From: Rhodobacteraceae bacterium Alg238-R152
GTDB lineage: Bacteria > Pseudomonadota > Alphaproteobacteria > Rhodobacterales > Rhodobacteraceae
Direction of reading: 5' to 3'
DNA: 64,000 nt
Assembly: GCA_900537125.1 (NCBI GenBank)
Contig: UNRJ01000007.1
Span: 62,001-126,000 of the forward strand
Under the pieces are notes generated by a model that saw only the letters and a list, made by a program, of their open reading frames with translations, was not told the DNA's origin and did not search any database. The position numbers were made by a program, and so were the translations under genes. Of the stretch, positions 25,791 to 34,269 are shown in pieces. Within the stretch, counting starts at the first letter, position 1. The number at the start of each line of letters is the position of its first letter.

Positions 25791-26866
25791 GCAATCAAGC
25801 TGGTTTGCGATGGGTTTGCCTTATAGGGGCAATAGGTGTGCAGTCAGCGCAAGCAGATGAGATAGCTATTCTGAATTGGACTGACTATTTCGGTCCGTCT
25901 GTCATATCTGAGTTCTCCGAACGTATGGGCAGGAAAGTGGTCGTGGACACCTTTCTTGATGCAGATGAAGTAGAAGGAATCCTAGTTGGGCGAAAGTCGG
26001 GCTACGATGTGGTTGTGGTGCCAACTGAATCCTTGTCCCGTGTTGTCCACGAGGGGGCTTTGACGCCGGTGGCGAAGCTGCAAAAGCGGGCGTGGAAAAA
26101 AGCGGATCAAGCTCTGTGGAAGAAAGTACAGGGAGCCATGCCAGAGGCCGCTGACTACGCGGTGCCCTATGTTTGGGGGACTACTGGGTTGGCCTTTAAC
26201 ATCGATCAGGTGAGGGATCGGATTGGCCAAGATACGCCACTGGACAGCTGGGCGCTTATCTTTGAGCCTGAAAATGCGGCAGCGCTTTCGGACTGTGGGA
26301 TCTCAATTGTGGACAGCAGTGAAGAGGTCGTGGCCATAGTCTTAAGATATTTGGGACGAAACCCTCAGTCGCGGCAAGAGGATGACCTCAACGCGGCCTT
26401 TGGGGTCTTGGAGGGCATTTCTCCGTATGTGCGCTTCTTTGACACGGAACAATACGATGCTCTGGCAGATGGCGAGGCTTGTGTGGCTGTCTCATGGAGC
26501 TCCGAGGCATTTGGGCCAATCATTGACGAGGGAATGGAGAATTACCGGTATGTGGTGCCAAAAGAAGGCAGCAACTTGTGGGCGGATGTATTTGTTTTGC
26601 CGGTGGATGGTCCAAACCCTGAGGTTGCTCAATCGTTTTTGGACTACATGGGAGAAGAAGATGTTGCCGCCGCAAATGTACAGTGGGTGTTTGGAGCGGT
26701 GCGAGATGAGAGCATTCGGTCTCAAATAGACGATCCAAATTTTGACCATCCGGCACTTCGCTTGGAAGATGGGATCGTGGAACGGCTGTTTGTCGTCCAA
26801 ACGCGTGCTGGTGTGGAAAAACGAGCGTTGGAGCGCCGGTGGCGGCGGATGGTGTTGGGGATGTAG
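25781..26866 (+). CDS. PotD-like periplasmic binding protein coupled to a hybrid kinase (probable polyamine sensor subunit)
   Basis: A 361-residue protein with signal peptide LRWVCLIGAIGVQSAQA and mature start DEIAILNWTDYFGPSVISEF. The NWTDY element corresponds to the aromatic-box Trp and Tyr of PotD. The later VAVSWSSEAFGP and NLWADVFVLP supply further tryptophans and the Asp that contacts polyamine amines in PotD. The start at 25781 has GGAG upstream and overlaps the kinase gene by 10 nt; the frame is open further back inside the kinase gene. No permease or ATPase is near. The arrangement resembles NspS, a PotD-like protein that signals through the membrane protein MbaA in Vibrio cholerae, rather than a transport operon. 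That role is inferred. Confidence 0.82.
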   Translation: MRLGNQAGLRWVCLIGAIGVQSAQADEIAILNWTDYFGPSVISEFSERMGRKVVVDTFLDADEVEGILVGRKSGYDVVVVPTESLSRVVHEGALTPVAKLQKRAWKKADQALWKKVQGAMPEAADYAVPYVWGTTGLAFNIDQVRDRIGQDTPLDSWALIFEPENAAALSDCGISIVDSSEEVVAIVLRYLGRNPQSRQEDDLNAAFGVLEGISPYVRFFDTEQYDALADGEACVAVSWSSEAFGPIIDEGMENYRYVVPKEGSNLWADVFVLPVDGPNPEVAQSFLDYMGEEDVAAANVQWVFGAVRDESIRSQIDDPNFDHPALRLEDGIVERLFVVQTRAGVEKRALERRWRRMVLGM

Positions 26867-26974
26867 TTACGGGTGTTGTTTCGGTGCATCTGTCAGGCTG
26901 ATAGGCGGCCATTTGACATGCAGAGGGCCGCGATACCTTGTGACTTTGTGACACGAGGTACTGTACTTATAGGC

Positions 26975-27649
26975 CTAAAGGAGTGAAGCGTCGTCGAGCT
27001 CGGCACGTAAGGCGCGAATGCGGACCCTCTGACCCGCGGAGATATGGGCTCGCATGGCCGTTTCAGCTGCATCACCGTCGCGGGCTTTTAGAGCAGCGAG
27101 CACTGCGGTGTGCTCTTCCAAGGCGCTTTCGTATCGCTCAGCATCCGCCAATGTTGTGCGTCCGAGGATCAGCATGGCCTTCTGTAGGGCTAGCATGGAC
27201 TTGATGAGAAAGCGGTTTTTGGCAGCCTCCAGTAGGGCACGGTGGAACAGGCGATTCAGGCGGGCAGCTTCTGTGCCTTTGCCCACTTGGGCGAGCTCTT
27301 CGCTGATGGCTGTAAGCTCGGCGATCTCCACATCGGAAGCGGCACGTGCGGCCATACGTGCGGCAGTGCATTCCAGCACGCTGCGCATTTCGTAGAGTTC
27401 CATAACTTCAGAATAATCGAGTGTGCGCACCGTGGCGCCGACTCGCGGCAGATGGGTGACAAGCCCATCTGCCTCTAACTGCCGGATGGCTTCTCGCACG
27501 GGGGTGCGACTGACGCCAAAGCGCGTCGCAAGCTCGGTTTCTCGCAGGCGGTCGCCGGGGGAGAGGTGGCCATTGCGGATTTCCGCGAGCAGGGCACCGT
27601 AAGCGGCGTTGCCATGCAGACCTTCGGGGGTGGTGAGATCGTCGCTCAT
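26975..27649 (-). CDS. GntR-family transcriptional regulator (FadR/FCD subgroup)
   Basis: A 224-residue regulator. The N-terminal winged helix (about residues 15-80) includes PGDRLRETELATRFGVSRTPVREAIRQLEADGLV. An all-helical FCD effector domain follows, with MRSVLECTAARMAA and RLFHRALLEAAKN (histidines that usually bind a metal). The ATG at 27649 is chosen because the frame upstream of it runs through the perfect operator-like palindrome at 27677-27706. The ribosome site is poor. It is divergent from the AbrB-type membrane protein gene and probably represses it and itself in response to a carboxylate effector. Confidence 0.88.
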   Translation of the reverse strand: MSDDLTTPEGLHGNAAYGALLAEIRNGHLSPGDRLRETELATRFGVSRTPVREAIRQLEADGLVTHLPRVGATVRTLDYSEVMELYEMRSVLECTAARMAARAASDVEIAELTAISEELAQVGKGTEAARLNRLFHRALLEAAKNRFLIKSMLALQKAMLILGRTTLADAERYESALEEHTAVLAALKARDGDAAETAMRAHISAGQRVRIRALRAELDDASLL

Positions 27650-27676
27650 AGGCGTGTTTGACCAGATATTGAATAA

Positions 27677-27706
27677 TTGCATCCATGTGTATACAGATGG
27701 ATGCAA
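27677..27706. promoter_or_regulatory. FCD-type GntR operator palindrome
   Basis: Arms TTGCATCCAT and ATGGATGCAA are perfect reverse complements and flank GTGTATACAG, whose core TGTATACA is itself palindromic. Only the bases flanking the core break the 30-bp symmetry. The core fits the TNGTNNACNA consensus of FadR-type regulators. It lies 28 bp before the regulator start and 27 bp before the AbrB-type gene. Confidence 0.85.
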
Positions 27707-27732
27707 TCTGTCAATTGAGATAGGAATCACCG

Positions 27733-28770
27733 GTGTCTATCCTGCGACTTCGTGCGTCTACCTTTTTGGTGGCGGCCATTGGGACCTTTGTGTTCTGGGC
27801 GCTAAATCTGCCGTTACCGTTTCTGTTTGGCCCGATGGTGGCCTGTTTGATCGCGGCATTGAGTGGTGCGCGGTTTGCAGGTTTTGGAGAGATAACGGCT
27901 GGTGCGCGCACGATCCTTGGCGTGGCTGTGGGGACCTCAATCACACCAGAAGTGGCCTCGCAACTGCCAAGCATGGCCGGGTCCATCGCTTTGATGCCAC
28001 TCTACATATTTGTGATCGCGCTGATTGGGGTGCCGTTCTTTCACAGGGTCTGCAAGTTTGATCCGGTGACGTCTTATTATGCCGCGATGCCCGGGGGGTT
28101 GCAGGACATGATCCTGTTTGGTGAAGAAGCCGGAGGCAACGCGCGGGTGCTGTCATTGATCCACGCAACGCGGGTGCTTGTCATCGTTTCGGTGGCGCCG
28201 GTCATGTTAATTTCAGTCTATGGTGTGAGCCTATCGAACCCAATTGGGCAACCTGCATCTGAGCTTCCGATTTACGAGATGATGATTATGGCAGTGGCCG
28301 CGGTTGTTGGTTGGAAGGGGGGCGAACGGCTAGGATTGTTTGGTGCGTCAATTTTGGGACCGATGATTGTCTCAGCAGCGCTGACCATGGGGGGCGTTCT
28401 GCATTCTCGGCCGCCGCAAGAAGCAATCTGGACCGCACAGTTCTTTATCGGGGTGGTGATAGGAGTTTACTACGTTGGCGTCACCATGCGGGAGCTGCGC
28501 AGTGTTGTGCTGTCTGGGTTGGCGTTTATGGTTGTTCTGGCGGTGTTGGCCGCGGGCTTTGCCGAGATAGCGACACGCTTGGGATTTGCGCCTGCGATGG
28601 AGGCTTTTCTGGCCTTTGCCCCGGGCGGTCAGGCAGAAATGACGGTCCTGGCAATTGTGGTGGGTGCTGACCTTGGGTTTGTCATTGCGCATCACCTGAC
28701 GCGTATTGTCCTGGTGATCTTAGGCGCGCCAATTGCGGCGCGCCTGATAAAGCCGAAGGCCTCTGGTTAG
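27733..28770 (+). CDS. AbrB/ammonia monooxygenase-like membrane protein (PF05145 type)
   Basis: A 345-residue protein with roughly ten hydrophobic segments in two related halves. PLPFLFGPMVACLIAALSGA and ILGVAVGTSITPEV lie in the first half, and GLFGASILGPMIVSAALTMGG and FFIGVVIGVYYVGVTM lie in the second. YYAAMPGGLQDMILFGEEAG and FAPGGQAEMTVLAIVVGAD are the repeated PGG signatures. Despite family names such as AbrB regulator, it has no DNA-binding domain and looks like a transporter. The start is GTG at 27733 with AGGAAT upstream. The divergent GntR regulator and its operator suggest substrate-induced expression. Its stop overlaps that of the convergent permease gene by 2 nt. Confidence 0.85.
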   Translation: MSILRLRASTFLVAAIGTFVFWALNLPLPFLFGPMVACLIAALSGARFAGFGEITAGARTILGVAVGTSITPEVASQLPSMAGSIALMPLYIFVIALIGVPFFHRVCKFDPVTSYYAAMPGGLQDMILFGEEAGGNARVLSLIHATRVLVIVSVAPVMLISVYGVSLSNPIGQPASELPIYEMMIMAVAAVVGWKGGERLGLFGASILGPMIVSAALTMGGVLHSRPPQEAIWTAQFFIGVVIGVYYVGVTMRELRSVVLSGLAFMVVLAVLAAGFAEIATRLGFAPAMEAFLAFAPGGQAEMTVLAIVVGADLGFVIAHHLTRIVLVILGAPIAARLIKPKASG

Positions 28771-29618
28771 CCCTTCTTCTGAAAGGCGATCATGACGAGG
28801 GCCAACAGAGATGAACCTAGCATCAGCAGCAGGCTGACCGCGTTCAAGAGAGGGGTAGAACCCTCTTTGAGGCGATCAAACATTGCAATGGTCAACGGGG
28901 CATCGGAGCCAACCAACATTAATGTGGTGTTGAAATTCTCAAAGCTCATCAAGAAAGATACCACAAATGCGCCGATCATGGCGGGTGCCAGATAGGGCAG
29001 GGTGACTGTGCGGATTGCCGTCAAGCGTCCGGCGCCGAGGTTCAGCGCCGCCTCTTCCAAAGTCTTGTCAAATTTCTGCAGGCGCGCACCAATTACCAAC
29101 GTGGCGATGGTGGTGATGAACGAAAACTGCCCCAGGACCACCAACCACAGGCCGGGCCGCAGGGCTTCCACATCCCATTGAAATCCGTCCCAGAGGCCGT
29201 TTGCCATGCGGCTGGACGCCACCAGAATGGAGATGCCAAGAACAATGCCAGGAATGACCAGAGGCAGCAGCATGAAGACATAAAGGATGCTTTGTCCACG
29301 GAACTTGTAGCGGTTGAACAAGAAGGCATTTGACAGGCCAACAACCATGGAAAGCGCTGATACGCAGAAAGCGACAAAGACAGACGTCCCGATGGCACGC
29401 AGGATGGAACGCTCGTGGAACGCACCGATCATCGGGCGCTCTGAACCAAAGAACCAATTCCAAGTGAAACCCTCCCAAGGCAGGGATGGGAATTGGCTGT
29501 CATTGAAGGCAAAGGCGGCAACCACGATCAATGGCAGCGCAAGAAAGATGAAGAATAATGTCACGTAGGCCGTATAGGCCGTGGTAACCAAGCGGGACTG
29601 TGGGATGGAAGGGATCAT
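28767..29618 (-). CDS. polyamine-type ABC transporter permease (PotC/PotI family)
   Basis: A 283-residue inner-membrane permease with six likely segments. The PotC-like stretch FNDSQFPSLPWEGFTWNWF follows TM1. The EAA loop EEAALNLGAGRLTAIRTVTLP contacts the ATPase, and FENFNTTLMLVGSDAPLTIA lies in the C-terminal half. It is last in the four-gene leftward importer operon. A 12-bp gap separates it from the PotB-type gene. It ends tail-to-tail with the AbrB-type gene, with stops overlapping. Confidence 0.92.
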   Translation of the reverse strand: MIPSIPQSRLVTTAYTAYVTLFFIFLALPLIVVAAFAFNDSQFPSLPWEGFTWNWFFGSERPMIGAFHERSILRAIGTSVFVAFCVSALSMVVGLSNAFLFNRYKFRGQSILYVFMLLPLVIPGIVLGISILVASSRMANGLWDGFQWDVEALRPGLWLVVLGQFSFITTIATLVIGARLQKFDKTLEEAALNLGAGRLTAIRTVTLPYLAPAMIGAFVVSFLMSFENFNTTLMLVGSDAPLTIAMFDRLKEGSTPLLNAVSLLLMLGSSLLALVMIAFQKKG

Positions 29619-29630
29619 TGTTAGCGCTCC

Positions 29631-30488
29631 TTATCCCATAGTCTTTTCAAGTGACTGACCGGTGAGGCGCAACATGCCCCAGACAATTACCGATGAGAGG
29701 ATCAGCAACAGGAAGCCAAAGGCGGCGCCCAACTCCCAATTGAATCGCACGATGAACTGCGAATAGATCAATTCTGTGAACCAGAGGCTTTCTTTGCCGC
29801 CCAACATAGTGGGGGTCAGGTAATTCCCAAGGCACAGCATGAAGACGACGATGGAGCCTGATACGATGCCCGGCATGGCGTGAGGAATGACAATCTCGCG
29901 GAGAACGCTGAGGCCGCTACCGCCGAGGTCATAACCGGCTTCAACCACTTCGTCGGGCAGGCTTTCCAATGTGGTGACCAGAGGCACCACCATGAAGAGC
30001 ATCGATGTGTAGACCAGACCAACCATGATGGCGGCATCGTTGTAGAGCATTTCAACCGGGCCTTGGGCGAGGCCGAGCGATTGCAACAAGTTGGAAATGA
30101 TGCCGGTTTCCCGTAGTAGGATCATCCAGCCAAATGTGCGTACCAGCTCAGAGACCCAAAACGGCACTAGGCAAAGCAGAAAGAGCGCGGATTGGGTGCG
30201 GCCCTTGGCCATTTTTGCGATGTAATATGCAACCGGAAAACCAATCAGCAGGGTCAGCAGAGTGGCAAAAATAGACATCACCGCGGTGCGCAGAAACGTC
30301 ATCATGTAAAGGGGTTCGGTAAAGAACGTCAGGTAGTTGCCAAGGCTGATTTTGTATTCCCCCACGCCCACGCGTTCACGCAGGGAGACCAGCAAGAGGT
30401 CAATGTGGGGGATAATGATCAGCAAGCTGAGCCACAGGAGAAAGGGCGTCAGAAGAAGGATTAGGCCAAGTTTGGCTTCACGGTGCAT
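29631..30488 (-). CDS. polyamine-type ABC transporter permease (PotB/PotH family)
   Basis: A 285-residue membrane permease starting MHREAKLGLILLLTPFLLWL. LVPFWVSELVRTFGWMILL and the EAA loop VEAGYDLGGSGLSVLREIVIPHA are typical of the PotB family. The chosen ATG at 30488 overlaps the ATPase stop by one base (TGATG); the open frame continues to 30533 inside the ATPase gene. It pairs with the PotC-type permease in the channel. Confidence 0.92.
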   Translation of the reverse strand: MHREAKLGLILLLTPFLLWLSLLIIIPHIDLLLVSLRERVGVGEYKISLGNYLTFFTEPLYMMTFLRTAVMSIFATLLTLLIGFPVAYYIAKMAKGRTQSALFLLCLVPFWVSELVRTFGWMILLRETGIISNLLQSLGLAQGPVEMLYNDAAIMVGLVYTSMLFMVVPLVTTLESLPDEVVEAGYDLGGSGLSVLREIVIPHAMPGIVSGSIVVFMLCLGNYLTPTMLGGKESLWFTELIYSQFIVRFNWELGAAFGFLLLILSSVIVWGMLRLTGQSLEKTMG

Positions 30489-31588
30489 CAAGCAACTCCT
30501 GCGCCAAAACAGTTGGCCTGATCGCTGGCCCACCCAATGTGAACCGGTGCCCCTTTGGTCAGGTTTGCGAACTCTCCGGATTGCGGCAGGTTTACCGCGA
30601 CTTCTTCGTGTCCGGCCACGTCACGCACCATGACCCGTGAGGCTGCGCCGTTAAACAGGATTGAAGTAACGGTGCCAGAAATTTGGTTGTCAAAGCTTGC
30701 AAGGTCTTGGGCATTGTGGGCAATGCGAATGGCCTCAGGGCGGACAAAGGCGTCAATGGTGTCGCCTTCGCTCAGAGCCCGTCCTTGGGTTGCGCCGCGT
30801 AGCGTTAGACCGCTTGTGGTTTGCACAAGTGTGTTGCTGCCATCCTGTTTGATCACTTTGCCGGACCAGCGGTTGCTGTCGCCCACAAAGCCCGCAACAA
30901 AAGCAGTGTCAGGCCGGTAGTAGAGGTCTTGCGCACTGCCAACCTGTTCAAAGCGGCCGGCGTTCATCACAGCAATATTGTCAGACATTACCAATGCTTC
31001 GGATTGGTCGTGCGTGATGTAGACAAAGGTTGTGTCGAAAGCCGCTTGCAGGCTTTTGAGTTCAACTTTCATGTGCTCTCTGAGCTTGAGATCCAGCGCG
31101 CCCAGGGGTTCGTCAAGTAGAAGCACGTCGGGTTCCAGCACCATACAGCGGGCAATCGCGACACGCTGTTTTTGACCGCCAGAGAGCTCGTTCACGCGGC
31201 GTTGGCCAATGCCGGGAAGGCCAATGCGTTCAAGAGCCTCGTCAACTTTGAAGCCGATGTCCTTTTTGTGCATTCCAGCGCGGCGCAGGCCATAGCCGAT
31301 GTTGTCGGCAATGTTCATCATCGGGAAGAGGGCGAGGTGCTGGAACACCATATTCACGTGGCGTTTGTTGGGCGGCACGTTCAGGACCGAATTGCCTTTG
31401 ATCTGGATGTCGCCGCTGCTTGGCTCAAGGAAACCAGCAATCATGCGCATGATAGTGGTTTTACCACAGCCAGAAGGGCCGAGGATCGAGAAGAAGGACC
31501 CCGCTGGTACAGAGAACGAGACATTGTCCACCGCTGTTGTCTCGCCAAACTTTTTGGTGAGGTTGGTGCACTGCAGATCGGGCGTCAT
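30488..31588 (-). CDS. potA: polyamine-type ABC transporter ATPase (PotA family)
   Basis: A 366-residue ATPase. It has Walker A GPSGCGKT, signature LSGGQKQRVAIARCM, Walker B VLLLDEPLGALD and H-loop YITHDQSEALVMSD. The C-terminal TOBE domain (about residues 275-360) is the regulatory extension of PotA/CUT1-type proteins. The ATG at 31588 has AAGGA upstream; the open frame to 31633 lacks a ribosome site and crosses an attenuator-like hairpin. It couples ATP hydrolysis to the two permeases downstream. The substrate could be putrescine, spermidine or another cation; family membership alone does not decide. Confidence 0.93.
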   Translation of the reverse strand: MTPDLQCTNLTKKFGETTAVDNVSFSVPAGSFFSILGPSGCGKTTIMRMIAGFLEPSSGDIQIKGNSVLNVPPNKRHVNMVFQHLALFPMMNIADNIGYGLRRAGMHKKDIGFKVDEALERIGLPGIGQRRVNELSGGQKQRVAIARCMVLEPDVLLLDEPLGALDLKLREHMKVELKSLQAAFDTTFVYITHDQSEALVMSDNIAVMNAGRFEQVGSAQDLYYRPDTAFVAGFVGDSNRWSGKVIKQDGSNTLVQTTSGLTLRGATQGRALSEGDTIDAFVRPEAIRIAHNAQDLASFDNQISGTVTSILFNGAASRVMVRDVAGHEEVAVNLPQSGEFANLTKGAPVHIGWASDQANCFGAGVA

Positions 31589-31609
31589 TGGGAGGTCCTT
31601 TAAAGTCGT

Positions 31610-31638
31610 AAAAGCGTGCGCCCGCGAGGACACACGCT
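31610..31638 (-). terminator. attenuator-like hairpin between binding protein and ATPase genes
   Basis: In the leftward transcript AGCGTG pairs with CACGCT across a GC-rich 14-nt loop, followed by four T. It is weak as a terminator and probably reduces read-through, so that the binding protein is made in excess. Confidence 0.5.
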
Positions 31639-31664
31639 GTTTTTAGTAGTTGAAAAGCGCTGGC

Positions 31665-32735
31665 TTATTTAGCGGCTTTTACGCGATCCAGCACACCACC
31701 TTCGATGGCTTCAAGACCGGCTGGTACTGGTGGGTACCATTTGATGTTGTCGATAGCTTCCGCTGGGAAGGACCCCTGGTAACGTGCCTTCAGGTCCGCG
31801 GATGCAAATTCATCAGCACCTTTGGATGCGGTGAAGTTGCCAGCAGCTGCGGTGATCATTGCCGCTACTTCTGGCTGCATCACAAAGTTGATCCAAGCGT
31901 AGGCCGCGTCATCTGCTTTGCCTTTTGCTGGCAGAACAAAGGTATCAACCCAACCCAGAGCACCAGCAGCAGGTGCCACAAAGGTGATGTCCGCGTTGTC
32001 GGAGTTCAGCTTCCATCCACCGGTGTCCCAAGCCATAGAGGCCACAACTTCGCCGGAGCGCATCAGGCCCATCAGTTCGTCGCCGCCGCCCCAGTAGGTT
32101 TTGACGCCAGCTTTACATTCGATCAGCTTGGCTTCGACCTGAGACATGATGTCAGCATACGCCGCTTCGTCACCGTATGCAGCAAACGGGTCCAGACCCA
32201 TGGAGAACGCGAAGCCAATCAGAGTCGGGCGTTTCAGACGGTAAGACACTTTGCCCGCTACGTCGGATGCGCAGAGGTCAGTGTAGTCCTGAACCATGGA
32301 CGCTTTGGCGGTGTCAACCACGAGGCCAGAGGTGCCCCAAACGTGTGGCACGCCGTAAACGTCACTGCCAACAGTGGTGTTGCCTTTGGTGGCATCCATC
32401 ATGGATGGAATGAAGAGCGACGCGTCGATCTTGGACAGGTCGATTGGTTTGTAGATGCCGAACTCAGCCTGTGGGCCTGCGATCCGGTCTTGGCTTGGTT
32501 GTGCAAGGTCAAAACCGCCGCCGCCAGTAGCGCGCAGCTTGGCGATCATCTCTTCGTTGTTGGATTTTGTCACTTCAACGGTGTGGCCGGTTTCAGCCTC
32601 AAACTTCGCAACTACGTCTTCCGGTGCATAGCCGCCCCAAGTCAATAGGCGCAGGGTGTCTGCAGAGGCGGTACCTGCGCTGAGCATTGCTGCAACAGCA
32701 ACGGTCATAGACAGCTTAAATGTTTGATTTTTCAT
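31665..32735 (-). CDS. PotD/PotF-type periplasmic binding protein of the complete importer
   Basis: A 356-residue protein. The signal peptide is MKNQTFKLSMTVAVAAMLSA, cleaved after GTASA, and the mature start is DTLRLLTWGGYAPEDVV. VVASMAWDTGGWKL and ALGWVDTFVLP supply the tryptophans and aspartate expected in the polyamine aromatic box. The ATG at 32735 has GGGGGAC upstream; a longer frame to 32786 would place a hydrophilic leader before the signal. It is the first gene of the operon feeding the ATPase and both permeases. It is divergent from the P450 operon across 277 bp. Three cysteines are not obviously paired. Confidence 0.92.
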   Translation of the reverse strand: MKNQTFKLSMTVAVAAMLSAGTASADTLRLLTWGGYAPEDVVAKFEAETGHTVEVTKSNNEEMIAKLRATGGGGFDLAQPSQDRIAGPQAEFGIYKPIDLSKIDASLFIPSMMDATKGNTTVGSDVYGVPHVWGTSGLVVDTAKASMVQDYTDLCASDVAGKVSYRLKRPTLIGFAFSMGLDPFAAYGDEAAYADIMSQVEAKLIECKAGVKTYWGGGDELMGLMRSGEVVASMAWDTGGWKLNSDNADITFVAPAAGALGWVDTFVLPAKGKADDAAYAWINFVMQPEVAAMITAAAGNFTASKGADEFASADLKARYQGSFPAEAIDNIKWYPPVPAGLEAIEGGVLDRVKAAK

Positions 32736-33012
32736 GGAACATGTCCCCCCGGGAACTTCTCTTATGTTGTTTGATGGCGCCACCATGAGGGGAATGTATC
32801 ATTTGGTCAAATATTTTCGTGCCGCGTTACGAAAGTTTTAATTTTCGCAATTTGTGGTTGCATGTTGGTGACTTAATAGGCCGCCGTGCACCTCTCCGGT
32901 GATCAGAAGTAGAAGAGCCTTGTGCGAGTTTTGTCCAGTTTCATGGGAGTTGACGACATTTACATTGGAATGTTTCGCAGTATTGTCCAGCTTCCAATTG
33001 TGCGAGGGCAAC
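32736..33012. promoter_or_regulatory. divergent promoter region, importer versus P450 operon
   Basis: 277 bp separate the two divergent operons and should contain both promoters. The part next to the importer (about 32800-32870) is AT-rich. No operator palindrome stood out. The AraC-type protein encoded at 34597 is a candidate regulator of one or both sides. Confidence 0.45.
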
Positions 33013-34254
33013 ATGCAAACTGACTCAGCTAGCCAAATTATTCTGGACCCGCAAAGCGCAGCCTTTGCCGTGGATCCGCATGCTGTTTATTCGGCAATGC
33101 GCAGGCTAAGCGAACCCTACTTTTGGGCAAGTGCCGATACATGGATGCTGACCAAAGTGGCGGACGTTGAGGCTGTCGCGCTCAACAAGACCATGTTGCG
33201 TAACAATGAAGAGTTTATCGACGACGTTGACCGCAAAGCGCAACAGCGTGCGATCAACTTTCAAGATATGCCGTATCATGAGCGTTTTGTTCAGGTGAAC
33301 CTCTTGGAGAGTGAGGGCGCAACACACGCCCGATTGCGCAAGGTGGTGTTTCGGGAATTCACACCAGCAATGATCGCACGCCAACGCCCTGCCATTCAGG
33401 CCTTCGTGGATGGATTGCTTGAGGGCCTCAGCGACCGAGACGAAATCGATTTTGTGGGAGACTTTGCTGCACACGTCCCGGGACATATTATTGGGCGTGT
33501 CCTTGGCGTGCCTGATGAAGACGCTCCGAAGCTTCGGCATTGGTCAGAAGAAGTGGTGCGCTACTTCGATGTTGGACGCGGCGACGCGGACAAAGCGCGG
33601 GCGGAGCTTGCGACCAAAGAATTCTACGAATACTTGCTGATCTTGGTGGCAGAGCGGGAAGCTGCCCCACAAGAAGACCTGCTTAGCCGTCTGGTTGCCT
33701 ATCGGGACGCCGGCCAATTGAGCCAAGATGAGTTGATTTCCACAGCCATGCTGATCTTGATGGCCGGACATGGCTCCACAATTGATGTGTTGGGTAGCGG
33801 TCTGCATGCGTTGCTTCGCTTCCCTGATCAACATCAGAAGTTGCGGCAAGATCCCAAGCTTATGAAAACGGCAGTGCAAGAGATGTTCCGCTACGAGTCT
33901 CCTTTGCCGTATTTTCATCGATTTGCGACCGAGGAAACCGAAGTCGGGGGCAAAGTGTTCCCGGCGGGAACGCGGTTTGGACTGCTTTATGGGGCGGCCA
34001 ACCGCGATCCAGCACGGTTTGAAAATCCTGATCTCTTTGACGTTTCGCGGAGCCCCAATAGGCATCTGGCCTTTGGCGGAGGGGGGCATTTCTGCCTTGG
34101 AAACCATCTGGCCCGTCTGGATATGGACGTGATCTTTTCAACGCTCAATGCGCGGTTCAGTGAAATTGGGCTCGTCGACGCCGAGCCAGAATATAAACGT
34201 GGTCTTTCAGTGCGGGGCCCAAAGGCACTGCACATTGGCTGGAAACGGGCGTAA
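33013..34254 (+). CDS. cytochrome P450 (class I, bacterial) with an atypical I-helix
   Basis: A 413-residue soluble P450. The heme-thiolate signature FGGGGHFCLGNHLA carries Cys361. The K-helix ExxR is EMFR (Glu290, Arg293), and the I-helix is LILMAGHGSTID. In most bacterial P450s the I-helix reads AGxET or AGxDT. Here the acid is Gly254 and the following alcohol is Ser255, so the usual proton-delivery pair is altered. The ATG at 33013 follows GAGGG; the frame is open back to 32899 with no ribosome site. A 2Fe-2S ferredoxin and an AraC regulator follow in the same operon. No ferredoxin reductase is nearby. The substrate is unknown. Confidence 0.92.
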   Translation: MQTDSASQIILDPQSAAFAVDPHAVYSAMRRLSEPYFWASADTWMLTKVADVEAVALNKTMLRNNEEFIDDVDRKAQQRAINFQDMPYHERFVQVNLLESEGATHARLRKVVFREFTPAMIARQRPAIQAFVDGLLEGLSDRDEIDFVGDFAAHVPGHIIGRVLGVPDEDAPKLRHWSEEVVRYFDVGRGDADKARAELATKEFYEYLLILVAEREAAPQEDLLSRLVAYRDAGQLSQDELISTAMLILMAGHGSTIDVLGSGLHALLRFPDQHQKLRQDPKLMKTAVQEMFRYESPLPYFHRFATEETEVGGKVFPAGTRFGLLYGAANRDPARFENPDLFDVSRSPNRHLAFGGGGHFCLGNHLARLDMDVIFSTLNARFSEIGLVDAEPEYKRGLSVRGPKALHIGWKRA

Positions 34255-34269
34255 ATTCGAGGCGACAAG

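Noticed and set aside
31650-32648. 332-codon rightward frame opposite the importer binding protein
   Set aside because: It is antisense to a well-supported gene and has no family features.
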